From Rhodobium gokarnense (GTDB lineage: Bacteria > Pseudomonadota > Alphaproteobacteria > Rhizobiales > Rhodobiaceae), in NCBI RefSeq assembly GCF_025961475.1, contig NZ_JAOQNS010000013.1, positions 1 through 64,000 of the forward strand: DNA of 64,000 bases, written 5' to 3'. The notes beneath the pieces were generated by a model. It saw only the letters and a program-made list of their open reading frames with translations, was not told the DNA's origin and did not search any database. The position numbers and the translations under genes are program-made. This document shows, piece by piece, positions 20,610 to 30,138 of this stretch. How positions within the stretch are numbered: the stretch's first letter is position 1; each line of letters begins with the position of its first letter.

Positions 20610-20642
20610 CGGCCCGGTCCACGCGCGTGCGTGGCCGGGCCG
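20610..20642 (+). terminator. Hairpin after irr
   Basis: A long GC-rich stem with outer arms CGGCCCGG and CCGGGCCG and inner arms CCACGC and GCGTGG. There is no T-run, so efficiency as a terminator is uncertain. It lies between the convergent irr and SH3-protein genes. Confidence 0.45.
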
Positions 20643-20666
20643 ATTCCCGTTCGGCTGTGAAGCCGG

Positions 20667-21317
20667 CTATTTGATCTTTTCGTCGGGGTAAACACCCCAG
20701 AGCTGGGTCTGATCGATCCATCCGGACCAGTTTTCGGCGCCGATGCGGCACCATGTCCCATCGCACTCATAGACGTTGGCAAGGACGCCCGGCTGGACGA
20801 AGGCGGCGGCCGGGGCCGCGCTGTCCGGCTCGCGGTGGACGGTAAGCGACTCCACCTTCTCCCACGGCGCGACGAGCGCCGAACGGCGGCCCGACAGGAG
20901 GCTGTGGAAGACCCAGCCCTCCTCGCCTTCGGAGTCGCGGATGCGGCGCCAGTTCTCGAATTCCTGCACCACCTCGACCGGCAGTCCGGCGCGCACGAAG
21001 ACCCAGCTCACCGCGTGGTCGCGGCCGGGGCCCCGGCGCACATTGATGCGGTCGGACTTGAGGCTGACGAAACGCGGCAGCGGCAGGCCGCTCGGTCCCT
21101 TCGTGACGGTCTGGGCTCCGGACATCGACGGCACCGAGACCGCGCCGATGCCGACGGCAAGGGCGATCACCAGCGGCGTCACCGCAATCCGGCGCAGGCG
21201 GCGCTGCGCCTTGTCCTTGCGGCGTGCGCGGCGATCCGCACGATCCTTGGCAGCCGAGGAATGACGAAAAAAACGCAGCACGATATCCAAACCTTGCAAT
21301 CGACAGTGTGGCGGCAT
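20667..21317 (-). CDS. SH3 domain-containing exported protein
   Basis: About 216 residues. A basic N-terminus (KDRADRRARRKDKAQRRLRR) and one hydrophobic segment (VTPLVIALAVGIGAVSV) act as anchor or signal. Two bacterial SH3 domains follow: one with INVRRGPG, WVFVRAGLPVEVVQEF and GWVFHSLLSG, and one with the ending GSGWID-like WSGWIDQTQLWG. Such domains bind peptidoglycan or cell-wall peptides, suggesting an envelope role. The start is uncertain (21317 or 21326). It is divergent from the hydroxyacid dehydrogenase gene. Confidence 0.78.
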   Translation of the reverse strand: MPPHCRLQGLDIVLRFFRHSSAAKDRADRRARRKDKAQRRLRRIAVTPLVIALAVGIGAVSVPSMSGAQTVTKGPSGLPLPRFVSLKSDRINVRRGPGRDHAVSWVFVRAGLPVEVVQEFENWRRIRDSEGEEGWVFHSLLSGRRSALVAPWEKVESLTVHREPDSAAPAAAFVQPGVLANVYECDGTWCRIGAENWSGWIDQTQLWGVYPDEKIK

Positions 21318-21577
21318 GACAGTCATTTTCCGCGCCGGCGGCCGTCCGCCTGGCGGTCCGGATTTGCGGCGCGGAACTCGGCATTTTCCTGTCATGCCGA
21401 TATGGTCAGAATGTGAACTGCGGCAGTCTCACCGGTTTGTCATTTCACATCGATCTGCTACAGAAGACACCGGTAAAAAAGACGCGCCGCTCCACGCCCC
21501 CAAGAGGCCGTGGAGTGTTGCATGTTGTCAGTTAAGGACCCCTCAACGGGTCCGGCCGGAAATGCAAGGCGAGGCGG

Positions 21578-22564
21578 ATGGCGAAGAAAAAGCCCCTGGT
21601 AGTTGTGACCCGAAAGCTTCCGGACGTGATCGAGACCCGGATGCGCGAACTGTTCGACACGCGCCTCAACGAGACCGATCAGCCGATGACCCAGGCACAG
21701 CTTGTCGATGCTGTGAAGTCCGCCGATGTCCTTGTGCCGACCCTGACCGACCGGATCGACTCCGCGCTCCTGTCCCAGGCCGGCGATCAGCTCAAGCTGG
21801 TCGCCACCTTCGCCAACGGCGTCGACAATATCGACGTCGACACCGCCAACACCCGCGGCATCACCGTGACCAACACGCCGGGCGTCCTCACCGAGGACAC
21901 CGCGGACATGACCATGGCGCTGATCCTTGCCGTTCCGCGCCGGCTGGCGGAAGGCATCAAGATCGTCGAAGAGGACACCTGGAGCGGCTGGTCGCCGACC
22001 TGGATGCTCGGCCACCGGATCTGGGGCAAGCGCCTCGGCATCGTCGGCATGGGCCGCATCGGCACCGCCGTCGCGCGCCGGGCCAAGGCCTTCGGCATGT
22101 CGATCCACTACCACAACCGCCGCCGGGTGCCGGCGCCGGTCGAAGAGGAACTTGAGGCGACCTATTGGGAGAGCCTCGACCAGATGCTGGCGCGCATGGA
22201 CGTGGTCTCGATCCACTGCCCGCACACGCCCGGCACCTTCCATCTCCTGTCGGCCCGCCGGCTGAAGCTGATGAAGCCGGAGAGCTACATCGTCAATACC
22301 GCGCGCGGCGAGGTGATCGACGAGAACGCGCTCTCCCGGATGCTCGATGCCGGGGAGCTGGCCGGCGCCGGCCTCGACGTCTTCGAGCACGAGCCCGCCG
22401 TCAATCCGCGGCTCGCCAAGTCGCCCCGGGTGCTGCTGCTGCCGCATATGGGCTCGGCCACCATCGAGGGCCGCATCGACATGGGCGAGAAGGTCATCAT
22501 CAACATCAAGACGTTTATGGACGGCCACCGCCCGCCCGACCGCGTGCTGCCCAGCATGCTGTGA
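21578..22564 (+). CDS. D-glycerate dehydrogenase / glyoxylate reductase (2-hydroxyacid dehydrogenase)
   Basis: A 328-residue NAD(P)-dependent D-2-hydroxyacid dehydrogenase. Nucleotide-binding motif GIVGMGRIG, catalytic Arg in NTARGEVID, Glu in VFEHEPAVNP and His in LPHMGSAT are all present. The GyaR/GhrB-like sequence suggests reduction of glyoxylate or hydroxypyruvate. A small palindrome, GGACCC-N6-GGGTCC at 21536-21553, lies 25 bp before the start and could be a regulatory site. Confidence 0.88.
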   Translation: MAKKKPLVVVTRKLPDVIETRMRELFDTRLNETDQPMTQAQLVDAVKSADVLVPTLTDRIDSALLSQAGDQLKLVATFANGVDNIDVDTANTRGITVTNTPGVLTEDTADMTMALILAVPRRLAEGIKIVEEDTWSGWSPTWMLGHRIWGKRLGIVGMGRIGTAVARRAKAFGMSIHYHNRRRVPAPVEEELEATYWESLDQMLARMDVVSIHCPHTPGTFHLLSARRLKLMKPESYIVNTARGEVIDENALSRMLDAGELAGAGLDVFEHEPAVNPRLAKSPRVLLLPHMGSATIEGRIDMGEKVIINIKTFMDGHRPPDRVLPSML

Positions 22565-23100
22565 TCGCCAGGCCTGCCCTGATCTGTCGTCCCGTGCGGC
22601 ACCAGCCGTTCGGGACGGTGCCGCAGCGATTGCCCCAATCCGGCCCAATGTCGTTCGACAGGCATTTTTGCGTGACCATGGCGGGCCGATCCACCGCCGA
22701 CGTCTGCGCACAGCGCGGGGACGGATGTTCTCGCACCGACCTGTCCCTCTCTATGCGTCGCGGCCCTGCCTGCCCCGGGCACAACCCAATCGCACGCAGG
22801 CCGCAACCCGCACGCACAAGAGCTTCGTCCCGATAACGATATCGGTTTTGACCCGTAATATGTGTGCGTCGGACATATTGATAGCCGAAAAGCCTCGCTT
22901 CGCCTGACCTTTTCCGGGCTTCGGGTGGACCCCCGCCCCATGCCGGCCTATGCTGGCGCCGCAATCCGACACCACACCCGCTGGCCGCGGCCGTTTATCG
23001 CCGCGATCCGGGTGGCATTCCGACAACCGCATGTCGCGGACGCCTGCCCCGCCGGGCAGCGCCGGAGAATGCCAAATCAACAACGGAGAAGAGAGGAACG
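22565..23100. other. Intergenic region upstream of the peptide-binding protein gene
   Basis: This 536-bp gap has no convincing coding sequence on either strand. Its last 250 bp should hold the promoter of the binding-protein gene; the most structured part is the inverted repeat at 22857-22879. Confidence 0.45.
22848..22879 (+). promoter_or_regulatory. Candidate operator: AATATGT-N9-ACATATT with adjacent TTGACC
   Basis: Perfect 7-bp inverted arms lie at 22857-22863 and 22873-22879. TTGACC at 22848-22853 resembles a -35 box, so a bound protein would cover a promoter. No good -10 is seen. It is 222 bp before the binding-protein start. Confidence 0.33.
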
Positions 23101-24690
23101 ATGTCAAACAACGACCTGACGAAACTCCTGCAATATGAAGGCCTGACGCGCCGCCGCTTCATGCAGCATGCCGCCGCGCTCGGCATCACCGCCAGCGCCG
23201 CTTCGCTGTTCTGGGGCCAGTCGGTGCAGGCCGCCGAGCCACAGAAGGGCGGCACCTTCCGCCTCGGTATCGGCCACGGCTCGACCACGGACTCGCTCGA
23301 TCCCGCCACCTTCGAAAACCTCTACATGCAGGTCGTCGGCAGCACGATCTACAACTGCCTGACCGAGGTTGCCAATGACGGCTCGCTGGTGCCGGAACTG
23401 GCGGAGTCCTGGGAGGTCACCGAGGACGCCAAGACCTGGACCTTCAAGCTGCGCTCCGGCGTTACCTTCCACAACGGCAAGACGATGGACGCGGCCGACG
23501 TTATCGCCTCGTTCCAGCACCATATGGGCGAGGACTCCAAGTCCGGCGCCAAGCCGATCGTGGAACAGATCACGGAGATCAAGGCCGACGGTGACGACAA
23601 GGTTGCTTTCACCCTGAAGGAAGGCAACGCCGACTTCCCGTTCATCGTCAGCGACTACCACCTGGCGATCCTGCCGGCGAGCGAGGGCAAGATCGACCCG
23701 ACGGCCGGCATCGGCACCGGCGGCTACACGGTGGCAAGCTACGATCCTGGCGTGCGCACCGACCTGAAGCGCTTCGAGAACTACTGGAAGCCGGACCGGG
23801 CGCATTTCGACGCCGCCCAGGTGCTCGTCATCATCGACCCGGCGGCGCGCACCAACGCGCTGACCACCGGCGAGATCGACGCCATGGACCGGGTCGACCT
23901 GAAGACCGCCCATCTCCTGAAGCGCAACCGCAACGTCAAGATCGAGGAGGTCAGCGGCACCCAGCACTACACCTTCGCGATGCGCTGCGACATCGCCCCG
24001 TTCGACAACAACGACGTGCGGCTGGCGCTGAAGAACGCCATCGACCGCGAGGCGCTGGTCAAGACCATCCTGCGCGGCCACGGCGTCGTCGGCAACGACC
24101 ATCCGATCGGCCAGTCCAACCGGTTCCACGCCGACGATCTCGAACAGCGCACCTACGATCCGGAAAAGGCCAAGTACCATCTGAAGCAGGCCGGCCTTTC
24201 GGAGCTGAAGGTCGACCTTTCGGCCGCCGACGCTGCCTTCCCGGGCGCGGTCGATGCCGCCGTCCTCTACCGCGAGCATGCCGCCAAGGCGGGCATCGAC
24301 ATCAACGTCGTGCGCGAGCCTAACGACGGCTACTGGTCGAACGTCTGGCTGAAGAAGCCGTTCTGCGCGGTCTATTGGGGCGGCCGTCCGACCGAGGACT
24401 GGATGTTCTCCACCGCCTACGCCAAGGGCGTGCCGTGGAACGACACCCACTGGGACAACGACCGCTTCAACGCGCTCCTGATCGAGGCCCGCGCCGAGCT
24501 CGACGAGGACAAGCGCCGGCAGATGTATTACGAGATGCAGGAACTCTGCCGCGACGACGGCGGCACCGTCATCCCGATGTTCGCCAACTACGTGATGGCG
24601 ACCAGCGACAAGGTCGAGCACGACACGCTCGGCGCCAACTGGAGCCTCGACGGCTTCCGCTGCATCGAACGCTGGTGGTTCGCCGGCTAG
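23101..24690 (+). CDS. Tat-exported peptide/nickel-type ABC transporter substrate-binding protein
   Basis: A 529-residue family 5 extracellular solute-binding protein. The N-terminus has a twin-arginine signal (LTRRRFMQHAA, hydrophobic stretch, cut near SVQAAEP). Family motifs include LVPELAESWEVTEDAKTWTF, LRSGVTFHNGKTMDAADVI and RLALKNAIDREALV. A strong ribosome site (GGAGAAGAGAGGAACG) precedes ATG 23101. It is an orphan: a terminator follows directly and no permease genes are near. The ligand cannot be told from sequence. Confidence 0.88.
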   Translation: MSNNDLTKLLQYEGLTRRRFMQHAAALGITASAASLFWGQSVQAAEPQKGGTFRLGIGHGSTTDSLDPATFENLYMQVVGSTIYNCLTEVANDGSLVPELAESWEVTEDAKTWTFKLRSGVTFHNGKTMDAADVIASFQHHMGEDSKSGAKPIVEQITEIKADGDDKVAFTLKEGNADFPFIVSDYHLAILPASEGKIDPTAGIGTGGYTVASYDPGVRTDLKRFENYWKPDRAHFDAAQVLVIIDPAARTNALTTGEIDAMDRVDLKTAHLLKRNRNVKIEEVSGTQHYTFAMRCDIAPFDNNDVRLALKNAIDREALVKTILRGHGVVGNDHPIGQSNRFHADDLEQRTYDPEKAKYHLKQAGLSELKVDLSAADAAFPGAVDAAVLYREHAAKAGIDINVVREPNDGYWSNVWLKKPFCAVYWGGRPTEDWMFSTAYAKGVPWNDTHWDNDRFNALLIEARAELDEDKRRQMYYEMQELCRDDGGTVIPMFANYVMATSDKVEHDTLGANWSLDGFRCIERWWFAG

Positions 24691-24719
24691 GCCTGGCAGA
24701 CATCGCGACGAGATACGGA

Positions 24720-24751
24720 ATGGCACCGCCGCGGCGGTGCCATTTCTTTTT
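24720..24751 (+). terminator. Rho-independent terminator
   Basis: Perfect stem ATGGCACCGC/GCGGTGCCAT with a 4-base loop, followed by TTCTTTTT. It ends the binding-protein transcript 30 bp past its stop. Confidence 0.85.
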
Positions 24752-24823
24752 GGTGGGGCTGCTCTGCTGGCGAAGTCTTCATGTTTCGCCTATATTTCCA
24801 GACAGAGTTGAGGAATTCGGGCC

Positions 24824-25075
24824 ATGTCCCACGCCACAGCAAAGAACAGCCGACCTAGCAGTCGCCTCGTGAGGCCACGGCACCGCGCTGAGGAGACTCA
24901 GATTCTGAAACGGATCGAGGCCTGGGCCGGCGGTCCGAAAAAGGCCCAGGACTGGTACCGCTCCTTCGCGATCCCCGCGTTCGGCGATCGCACTGCCGAA
25001 GCTCTGGTCAAGTCGGGCGAGGCCGACGCCGTCCGCGACTACCTCGATGCCGTTGCCACCGGCACCTTTCAATAG
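24824..25075 (+). CDS. MbcA/ParS-type (DUF2384) antitoxin, no HTH domain
   Basis: An 83-residue protein. A basic N-terminus (SSRLVRPRHRAEE) leads to a toxin-binding MbcA/ParS/Xre C-terminal domain: ILKRIEAWAGGPKKAQDWY, IPAFGDRTAEALVKSGEA and YLDAVATGTF. Antitoxins of RES toxins usually carry an N-terminal Xre helix-turn-helix as well; here an in-frame TGA at 24809 and GAGGA before ATG 24824 show the gene really starts short. It is 16 bp before the RES gene, in the usual antitoxin-first order. Confidence 0.78.
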   Translation: MSHATAKNSRPSSRLVRPRHRAEETQILKRIEAWAGGPKKAQDWYRSFAIPAFGDRTAEALVKSGEADAVRDYLDAVATGTFQ

Positions 25076-25091
25076 CTAATCGGATCACCTG

Positions 25092-25613
25092 ATGACGCGG
25101 GTCCAGGGCGTTTTCTACCGCGTCCACGATCCGCGCCATTCCTGGTCCCCGCTTTCCGGCGAAGGCGCACGGCTTCACGGAGGTCGCTGGAATCCTCCAG
25201 GAATGCCGGCGCTCTATCTTGGTGCCACCCTCGACGGCGCGCTCAACGAGGTCTCGCACGGTTTCGAGAACCGCATAGAGCCGTCCATGGTGGTCTCCCA
25301 CGACGTCGACTGCGGCGACATCGTTGATCTTTGCGATGGCGAAGAGCGAGAGCGACGCGGGATCGCCGAGGCGGACATGGCCTGCGCGTGGGGATCGGTC
25401 ATGCTGCGTGGAGAGATGCCGCCGTCGTGGAAAATCGCCGAAGCTCTGGTCGCAGATGGCGCGGCCGGCATCCTGACGCCCAGCTTTGCCAACGGGGCCA
25501 AGCCCGAACACGTCAACCTGGTGCTGTGGGATTGGGCCGAGGATGGCCCGCACCGGGTCACGGTATATGATCCGAACGACAGGCTGCCGAATAACGACCA
25601 GTCCTGGCGGTAG
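25092..25613 (+). CDS. RES domain toxin (NAD+-degrading type)
   Basis: A 173-residue RES-domain protein. The defining Arg-Glu-Ser region is clear: VFYRVHDP, LSGEGARLHGGRWNPPG, ALYLGATLDGALNE and the later Ser in ILTPSFANG. RES toxins characterised in Mycobacterium, Pseudomonas and Sinorhizobium deplete NAD+. The MbcA-like antitoxin gene directly upstream supports a type II toxin-antitoxin pair. No mobile gene adjoins, though a dispersed repeat follows. Confidence 0.88.
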   Translation: MTRVQGVFYRVHDPRHSWSPLSGEGARLHGGRWNPPGMPALYLGATLDGALNEVSHGFENRIEPSMVVSHDVDCGDIVDLCDGEERERRGIAEADMACAWGSVMLRGEMPPSWKIAEALVADGAAGILTPSFANGAKPEHVNLVLWDWAEDGPHRVTVYDPNDRLPNNDQSWR

Positions 25614-25620
25614 CTACGGG

Positions 25621-25727
25621 GCGTCATCGCGAGGAGGCCGTAGGCCGACGCGGCGATCCAGAGCGACTTGCTCGGAGCGCGTGGCCCCTGGATTGCCGCG
25701 CTCGCTTTGCTCGCCCGCAATGACGGC
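25621..25727. repeat. Dispersed intergenic repeat, family B-related (copy 2)
   Basis: Contains GTCATCGCGAGGAGGCC and GACGCGGCGATCCAG at one end and ATTGCCGCGCTCGCTTTGCTCG with GCAATGACGG at the other, so the two ends are imperfect inverted copies. The GCGAGGAGGCC block also occurs in the arrays at 50821-51090 and 54383-54719. Confidence 0.6.
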
Positions 25728-25746
25728 CGACAGGGAATCCGGGTAC

Positions 25747-26526
25747 CTAAATCCGCCGCTCGACCATCATCTTCTTGATCTCGGCGATCGCCTTGGCCGG
25801 GTTCAGGCCCTTGGGGCAGGCCTTGGAGCAGTTGAGGATGGTGTGGCAGCGATAGAGCTTGAACGGGTCCTCCAGCGCATCGAGGCGCTCGCCGGTGGCC
25901 TCGTCGCGGCTGTCGATGAGCCAGCGATAGGCCTGCAGCAGGATGGCCGGGCCGAGATAGCGGTCGCCGTTCCACCAGTAGCTCGGGCAGGAGGTCGAGC
26001 AGCAGGCGCAGAGGATGCACTCGTAGAGGCCGTCGAGCTTGTCGCGGTCCTCGATCGACTGCTTCCATTCCTTCTGCGGCGTCGGGGTCGCCGTCTTCAG
26101 CCAGGGCTCGATGGAGCGGTGCTGGGCGTAGAACAGGTTGAGGTCCGGAATGAGGTCCTTGACCACCGGCATGTGCGGCAGCGGATAGACCTTCACCGTG
26201 CCCTTGATCTCGTCCATGCCCTTGGTGCACGCAAGCGTGTTGGTGCCGTCGATGTTCATGGCGCAGGAGCCGCAGATGCCCTCGCGGCAGGAGCGGCGCA
26301 GCGTCAGCGTCGGATCGACCTTGTTCTTGATCCACAAGAGCGCATCGAGGACCATCGGGCCGCAGTCGTCGGTGTCGACATAGTAGGTGTCGAGGCGCGG
26401 GTTGCGGCCGTCATCGGGATTCCAGCGATAGATCTTGTATTCGCGCAGCGACGTCGCGCCTGCCGGTTTCGGCCAGACCTTGCCTTCGGTGATCCGCGAA
26501 TTCTTCGGCAGGTTGAACTGAACCAT
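25747..26526 (-). CDS. sdhB: Succinate dehydrogenase iron-sulfur subunit
   Basis: A 259-residue electron-transfer subunit of complex II. The plant-type [2Fe-2S] site is [12 protein letters not shown]; the [4Fe-4S] and [3Fe-4S] ligands lie in [12 protein letters not shown] and [15 protein letters not shown]. The start at 26526 ([10 protein letters not shown]) is preceded by GGGATACCCGACT and gives the conserved length. It would normally follow sdhA directly; here an FkbM-type gene lies between. Confidence 0.96.
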   Translation of the reverse strand: MVQFNLPKNSRITEGKVWPKPAGATSLREYKIYRWNPDDGRNPRLDTYYVDTDDCGPMVLDALLWIKNKVDPTLTLRRSCREGICGSCAMNIDGTNTLACTKGMDEIKGTVKVYPLPHMPVVKDLIPDLNLFYAQHRSIEPWLKTATPTPQKEWKQSIEDRDKLDGLYECILCACCSTSCPSYWWNGDRYLGPAILLQAYRWLIDSRDEATGERLDALEDPFKLYRCHTILNCSKACPKGLNPAKAIAEIKKMMVERRI

Positions 26527-26564
26527 AGTCGGGTATCCCTGTTCTTGTCGGCGCAAACCGGCGC

Positions 26565-27467
26565 TCAGGCGCGGCGTTGCAGGACAACGTTCTCCGTGGT
26601 TTCCAGAACGGTGGCAAAGCCGGCTTCTCTCAGGCGGGCGACGGCATCGCGGCGCCACAGCGCACGGTGCTCGATCTCCACCTGCAGCCGGCGCGGCCAG
26701 GTCTCTTGCGGCAGCGCGAGGACGGCATCGACGATGCGATCCTCAAAACCTTCCACATCGATCTTCATGGCGGCAATCGCCGCGATCCCCTCGCCGGCGA
26801 GGAGGTCGGCGAGCGGCACGGCCTCGACCGTGACGGCAACACCACTCCTGCCGGCGCCCTCGGCCAGCAGCGAGGACTGCCCGGCATTGGAGCCGGCATT
26901 GGCGTAGAGCGTCACGGTGCCGGCCTCTTGCGCGACAGCGACCTGACGCAGGATGACGTCGCCGATCCGAGCGCGATTGGCGGCGACATTGGCCGCAAGC
27001 TTGGCATGGGTGCGCGGGCCCGGCTCGACGGCGAGCACCCGGCCGCCCGGCTTGAGCCGGCGGGCGGCATCGAGGGCGTAGGTGCCGATATTGGCGCCGA
27101 TGTCGACGAAGGTATCACCGGCACGAAGCCCCTCGAACAGTGCCTCGCGCTCCTCCACCTCCGGCAGGCGCCGGCGGGCTAGGATCACCCGGTCGCAATA
27201 GTTCTCCGCCGGCCACAGCCGCCAGCAAAGGCCGCCGGCCGTGACGTCGAAGGGGCCGGGGAAAGCCCGTGCGGCGAGCTTGCGAAGCGGCTTCTTGAGG
27301 CCCTTGCGAAGGCCGCGGCGCATGGCCAAGGCCCAGAGAGCGCGGGCGAAAAGGCCCGGACGCAACGATCCGAACGGCGCATCGGCATGGCCGGGCATGA
27401 CGACGGGCAGGGCGCCGGCAGATGCCGGTCCGCTCGTCTCCGCCATGGCCAGGGCCGTTCCGCTCAT
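26565..27467 (-). CDS. FkbM family methyltransferase
   Basis: A 300-residue SAM-dependent methyltransferase of the FkbM type. Motif I is [13 protein letters not shown] (about 118-130), then [18 protein letters not shown] and the family's [10 protein letters not shown]. FkbM enzymes methylate sugars or natural products; no glycan gene is near to suggest a substrate. It sits between sdhA (39 bp downstream of its stop) and sdhB (38 bp before its start) on the same strand, so it is probably cotranscribed with them. Confidence 0.85.
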   Translation of the reverse strand: MSGTALAMAETSGPASAGALPVVMPGHADAPFGSLRPGLFARALWALAMRRGLRKGLKKPLRKLAARAFPGPFDVTAGGLCWRLWPAENYCDRVILARRRLPEVEEREALFEGLRAGDTFVDIGANIGTYALDAARRLKPGGRVLAVEPGPRTHAKLAANVAANRARIGDVILRQVAVAQEAGTVTLYANAGSNAGQSSLLAEGAGRSGVAVTVEAVPLADLLAGEGIAAIAAMKIDVEGFEDRIVDAVLALPQETWPRRLQVEIEHRALWRRDAVARLREAGFATVLETTENVVLQRRA

Positions 27468-27506
27468 GCCGTTCTTCGGTCCTTCGCTTCGCTCAGGAGA
27501 CGCGCA

Positions 27507-29342
27507 TCAATAGACGCGCGCCTGGGGTTCGATATAGGCGATGTCGTTCGACATGGTGAAGGAGTGCACCGGCCGGTAGTCGATCGTCACCTTCTTCGTA
27601 TCGGTGTCGGCAAAGACCAGCGTGTGCTTCATCCAGTTCTCGTCGTCGCGCTCCTTAAAATCCTCGCGGGCGTGGGCGCCGCGGGATTCCTTGCGGTTGG
27701 CGGCGGACTCCATGGTCACCACGGCCTGCTCGATGAGGTTGCCGAACTCCAGGGTCTCGATGAGGTCGGAGTTCCAGATCAGCGAGCGGTCGGTGACCTT
27801 GATGTCGGCGGCGGCGGACCAGACGTCGGCGATGAGGCCGCAGCCCTCTTCCAGGATCTCGCCGGTGCGGAACACCGAGCAGTTGGACTGCATGGTCTTT
27901 TGCATGTTCATGCGCAATTCGGCCGTCGGCGTGCTTCCATCGGCATAGCGGGCGGCGTCGAGGCGGGCGAGCGCCAGGTCGCCGGCATCGGCCGGCAGGT
28001 CGCGGTGCTTCTGGCCGGGCTCGATGGTCTCGGCGCAGCGAAGGCCCGCGGCACGGCCGAAGACGACAAGGTCGATCAGCGAGTTGGAGCCGAGCCGGTT
28101 GGCGCCGTGGACGGAGGCGCAGGCCGCCTCGCCGACGGCCATCAGGCCGGGCACCACATGGTCGACGTCGCCATCGATAGGGCAGACCACCTCGCCGTAA
28201 TGGTTAGTCGGGATGCCGCCCATATTGTAGTGGACCGTCGGCAGCACCGGGATCGGCTCGCGGGTGACGTCGACGCCGGCGAAGATCTTGGCCGATTCGG
28301 CGATGCCCGGCAGGCGCTTGTGGATGATCTCCTGGTCGAGATGGTCGAGGTGCAGGTAGATGTGGTCGGATTCCTTGCCGACGCCCCTTCCCTCGCGGAT
28401 CTCGATGGTCATGGAGCGCGAGACGACGTCGCGCGAGGCGAGGTCCTTGGCGCTCGGCGCATAGCGCTCCATGAAGCGCTCGCCTTCGGAATTGACCAGA
28501 TAGCCGCCCTCGCCGCGCACGCCCTCGGTGATCAGGCAGCCGGCGCCGTAGATGCCGGTCGGGTGGAACTGGACGAACTCCATGTCCTGCAGCGGCAGGC
28601 CGGCGCGCAGCACCATGGCGTTGCCGTCGCCGGTGCAGGTGTGGGCGCTGGTGCAGGAGAAATAGGCGCGGCCGTAGCCACCGGTCGCCAGGATCACCTT
28701 GTGGGCGCGGAAGCGGTGCAGGGTGCCGTCGTCGAGATTGATGGCGACGAGGCCGCGGCAGGCGCCGTCCTCCATGATCAGGTCGATGGCGAAGAACTCG
28801 ATAAAGAACTCGGCGGCGTTCTTCAGCGACTGGCCGTAGAGCGTGTGCAGGATGGCGTGGCCGGTGCGGTCGGCGGCGGCGCAGGTGCGCTGCACCGGGG
28901 GGCCCTTGCCGAAGTTCTGCATGTGGCCGCCGAACGGACGCTGGTAGATGCGGCCCGATTCGGTGCGCGAGAACGGCACGCCGTAGTGGTCGAGCTCATA
29001 AACCGCGGCCGGCGCCTCGCGACACATATATTCGATGGCGTCCTGGTCGCCGAGCCAGTCCGACCCCTTGACGGTGTCGTACATGTGCCAGCGCCAGTCG
29101 TCCGGGCCCATGTTCTGCAGCGAGGCGGCGATGCCGCCCTGGGCGGCGACGGTGTGCGAGCGGGTCGGGAACACCTTGCTGATGCAGGCGGTCTTGAGGC
29201 CGGCCTCGGCACAGCCGACGGTGGCGCGCAGGCCCGCGCCGCCGGCACCGACGACGACGACGTCGAAGGTGTGGTCCTCGAAGGTGTAGGCGCGTCCGTT
29301 GACGCCGGGCGCCGAAGCGCCGTTGCCCTTGCTGTCGGCCAT
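27507..29342 (-). CDS. sdhA: Succinate dehydrogenase flavoprotein subunit
   Basis: A 611-residue subunit that oxidises succinate to fumarate. FAD motif [12 protein letters not shown], the covalent-FAD histidine in [10 protein letters not shown], the substrate site [20 protein letters not shown] and the catalytic C-terminal region are intact. It starts 4 bp after sdhD and precedes the FkbM gene. It belongs to the TCA cycle and the respiratory chain, on the cytoplasmic face of the membrane. Confidence 0.97.
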   Translation of the reverse strand: MADSKGNGASAPGVNGRAYTFEDHTFDVVVVGAGGAGLRATVGCAEAGLKTACISKVFPTRSHTVAAQGGIAASLQNMGPDDWRWHMYDTVKGSDWLGDQDAIEYMCREAPAAVYELDHYGVPFSRTESGRIYQRPFGGHMQNFGKGPPVQRTCAAADRTGHAILHTLYGQSLKNAAEFFIEFFAIDLIMEDGACRGLVAINLDDGTLHRFRAHKVILATGGYGRAYFSCTSAHTCTGDGNAMVLRAGLPLQDMEFVQFHPTGIYGAGCLITEGVRGEGGYLVNSEGERFMERYAPSAKDLASRDVVSRSMTIEIREGRGVGKESDHIYLHLDHLDQEIIHKRLPGIAESAKIFAGVDVTREPIPVLPTVHYNMGGIPTNHYGEVVCPIDGDVDHVVPGLMAVGEAACASVHGANRLGSNSLIDLVVFGRAAGLRCAETIEPGQKHRDLPADAGDLALARLDAARYADGSTPTAELRMNMQKTMQSNCSVFRTGEILEEGCGLIADVWSAAADIKVTDRSLIWNSDLIETLEFGNLIEQAVVTMESAANRKESRGAHAREDFKERDDENWMKHTLVFADTDTKKVTIDYRPVHSFTMSNDIAYIEPQARVY

Positions 29343-29346
29343 GGGG

Positions 29347-29727
29347 TCAGGCTCCGAAACTGATTTTCAGGATGGCGAAGACGCAGGCGATGCCGACGAG
29401 CACGGCAAAGAACACGTTGCTCATCAGCGCCAGCACCTTCAGGCCCTCGGAATGGACGTAGTCCTCGATGATCACCTGCATGCCGAGCACCATGTGGTAG
29501 AGGCCGGTCAGCACGAAGAACAGCATCAGGATCGCGGCGAAGGGCGAGGCGAGCGTCGCGTGGACGTTCTCGTAGCCGGTGCCGGAGGTGACGATGAGGA
29601 TGACGAGGAAGGCGACCGTCAGCGGCACCAGCGCCAGCGAGGTCAGGCGCACGATCCAGAAATGCCCGGTTCCTTCCCTGGCCGATCCGGAGCCGCGGGC
29701 GCGTCCGAGCGGGGTTCGCATTGTCAT
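29347..29727 (-). CDS. sdhD: Succinate dehydrogenase membrane anchor subunit
   Basis: A 126-residue anchor with three transmembrane helices (starting near [38 protein letters not shown] and [20 protein letters not shown]). The Tyr-His pair in [20 protein letters not shown] provides the haem ligand region and the conserved DYVH. It lies between sdhC and sdhA. Confidence 0.93.
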   Translation of the reverse strand: MTMRTPLGRARGSGSAREGTGHFWIVRLTSLALVPLTVAFLVILIVTSGTGYENVHATLASPFAAILMLFFVLTGLYHMVLGMQVIIEDYVHSEGLKVLALMSNVFFAVLVGIACVFAILKISFGA

Positions 29728-29739
29728 GATCCGTCTCCC

Positions 29740-30138
29740 CTAGCGCACGATATACGCGATCACCCAGATCGCGAGCGTGAGAACGAACGAGCCGTAGAGC
29801 GAGGCCTGGGCGAGGATTTCGCGCCCCGGATGCTCCAGGCCGCGGCCGAAGTCCCAGATGAAATGGCGGATGCCGCCCAGGAGGTGGAGCATCAAGGCCC
29901 AGGTGTAGCCGAACAGGACGAGGCGCCCGAGGAACGATCCGGCAAGGCCGTCGACGAAGGCGAAATAGTCGGGGCCGGCGGCCGCCGCGATCAGCCACCA
30001 GGCGAGCAACACGGTGCCGAAATAGAGCGCCGCGCCGGTGATGCGATGCAGGATCGACATCATCATGGTCAGCAGCGGCCGGTAAATCTGAAGGTGGGGA
30101 GAGAGCGGCCGGGCGGCCTTCAGTTCGGTGTCGGACAT
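29740..30138 (-). CDS. sdhC: Succinate dehydrogenase cytochrome b556 subunit
   Basis: A 132-residue subunit with RPLSPHLQIYRP at its N-terminus, the quinone-site SILHRITGAALY, and the haem-ligand histidine in LMLHLLGGIRHFIWD; three helices follow the usual pattern. I start it at 30138 because GAGGA precedes that ATG; an ATG at 30147 is less likely. It opens the sdhCDA-fkbM-sdhB unit. Confidence 0.95.
   Translation of the reverse strand: MSDTELKAARPLSPHLQIYRPLLTMMMSILHRITGAALYFGTVLLAWWLIAAAAGPDYFAFVDGLAGSFLGRLVLFGYTWALMLHLLGGIRHFIWDFGRGLEHPGREILAQASLYGSFVLTLAIWVIAYIVR

Noticed and set aside
22565-23100. Several open frames in the gap before the peptide-binding protein gene
   Set aside because: They overlap each other on both strands, have no ribosome sites and show no conserved pattern.
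25092-26335. 373-codon minus-strand frame over the RES gene and part of sdhB
   Set aside because: It joins the antisense of RES, a dispersed repeat and an out-of-frame part of sdhB, so it cannot be a real protein.
27387-29363. 658-codon plus-strand frame over sdhA
   Set aside because: Antisense of sdhA, which has all catalytic motifs; the frame has no start context or domain.
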